DNA of 64,000 bases from Campylobacterales bacterium (GTDB lineage Bacteria; Campylobacterota; Campylobacteria; Campylobacterales; Sulfurovaceae). A model generated the notes under the pieces. The model did not search any database, was not told the origin of the DNA, and worked only from the letters and a program-made list of their open reading frames with translations. Positions 63,974-64,000 of the stretch are shown here, piece after piece. The DNA is taken from positions 29,333 to 93,332 of the forward strand of contig JACXUM010000008.1 of assembly GCA_014763895.1 (NCBI GenBank), given 5' to 3'. A program made the position numbers and the translations under genes. How positions within the stretch are numbered: the first letter of the stretch is position 1; the number at the start of each line of letters is the position of its first letter.

Positions 63974-64000
63974 TAATTGAACCTAAACTCACACTCTTTA

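Overview
The window comes from a Campylobacterota (epsilonproteobacterial) chromosome, most likely a Sulfurovum-like or related sulfur-oxidising member, and it includes the replication origin. The pointers are: an RNase J with a long disordered N-terminal extension, a MutS7-type mismatch-repair protein ending in an HNH nuclease domain, a DUF3972 protein, DnaA boxes on both sides of dnaA (bipartite oriC), a separated thrS-infC and rpmI-rplT, and two consensus parS sites. The genus is inference; no rRNA gene is present to settle it.

Layout. 1-5.7 kb: a minus-strand efflux operon, tetR - tolC-like - periplasmic adaptor - RND permease (the permease runs off the left edge), with a palindromic operator over the tetR promoter. 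5.9-8.0 kb: a mobile-DNA scar made of a GH114 hydrolase fragment, an IS5-family transposase lacking its 5' end and a C-terminal integrase fragment, lying against tRNA-Ser. 8.0-8.4 kb: tRNAs Ser, Cys, Leu, Gly. 8.5-15.2 kb: ilvD, a LysM/NlpC hydrolase, a GMC oxidoreductase with its small Tat-type subunit, a Cys-repeat lipoprotein next to a DoxX gene, and a coiled-coil lipoprotein. 15.3-21.5 kb: rplT-rpmI and infC-thrS, separated by a divergent mutS7 whose 5' end carries a 7-A frameshift. 21.6-33.1 kb: tRNA-Val, Sel1 protein, dapF-coaE-speE-like, an L,D-transpeptidase, DUF3972, pcm-nitrilase-nrdB, a Campylobacterota-type hypothetical, a candidate small RNA, ppnP and nrdA. 33.4-45.5 kb: purB, an RluA-type pseudouridine synthase, rlmN with a tiny membrane-protein gene, a nucleosidase-like gene, hisF, ksgA-rnj, kdsD, an RsuA/RluB synthase, rarA, and two related glycine-zipper lipoproteins. 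46-47.9 kb: a C-terminally truncated integrase beside a five-tRNA cluster (Leu, Arg, Arg, His, Pro). 48-57.9 kb: a Na+/alanine symporter, purM, small proteins, typA, dgt, thyX, a second L,D-transpeptidase and ruvC. 57.9-63.9 kb: oriC1 - dnaA - oriC2 - dnaN - pyrG - recJ.

How the genes fit together. Most are housekeeping: DNA precursor supply (nrdA/nrdB, thyX, dgt, pyrG, purB, purM), translation and rRNA/tRNA modification, cell-wall maintenance (two L,D-transpeptidases, NlpC hydrolase, dapF, kdsD), and replication start. The accessory parts are the efflux operon, the two decayed integration sites next to tRNA genes, the GMC dehydrogenase pair and the Cys-repeat lipoprotein/DoxX pair. The points most worth checking are the Cys-repeat/DoxX locus (possible orphan of the MNIO-modified, copper-binding peptide type), the frameshifted mutS7-HNH gene, the two parS sites hidden in coding sequence, and a structured intergenic RNA candidate with a C7/U8 loop.
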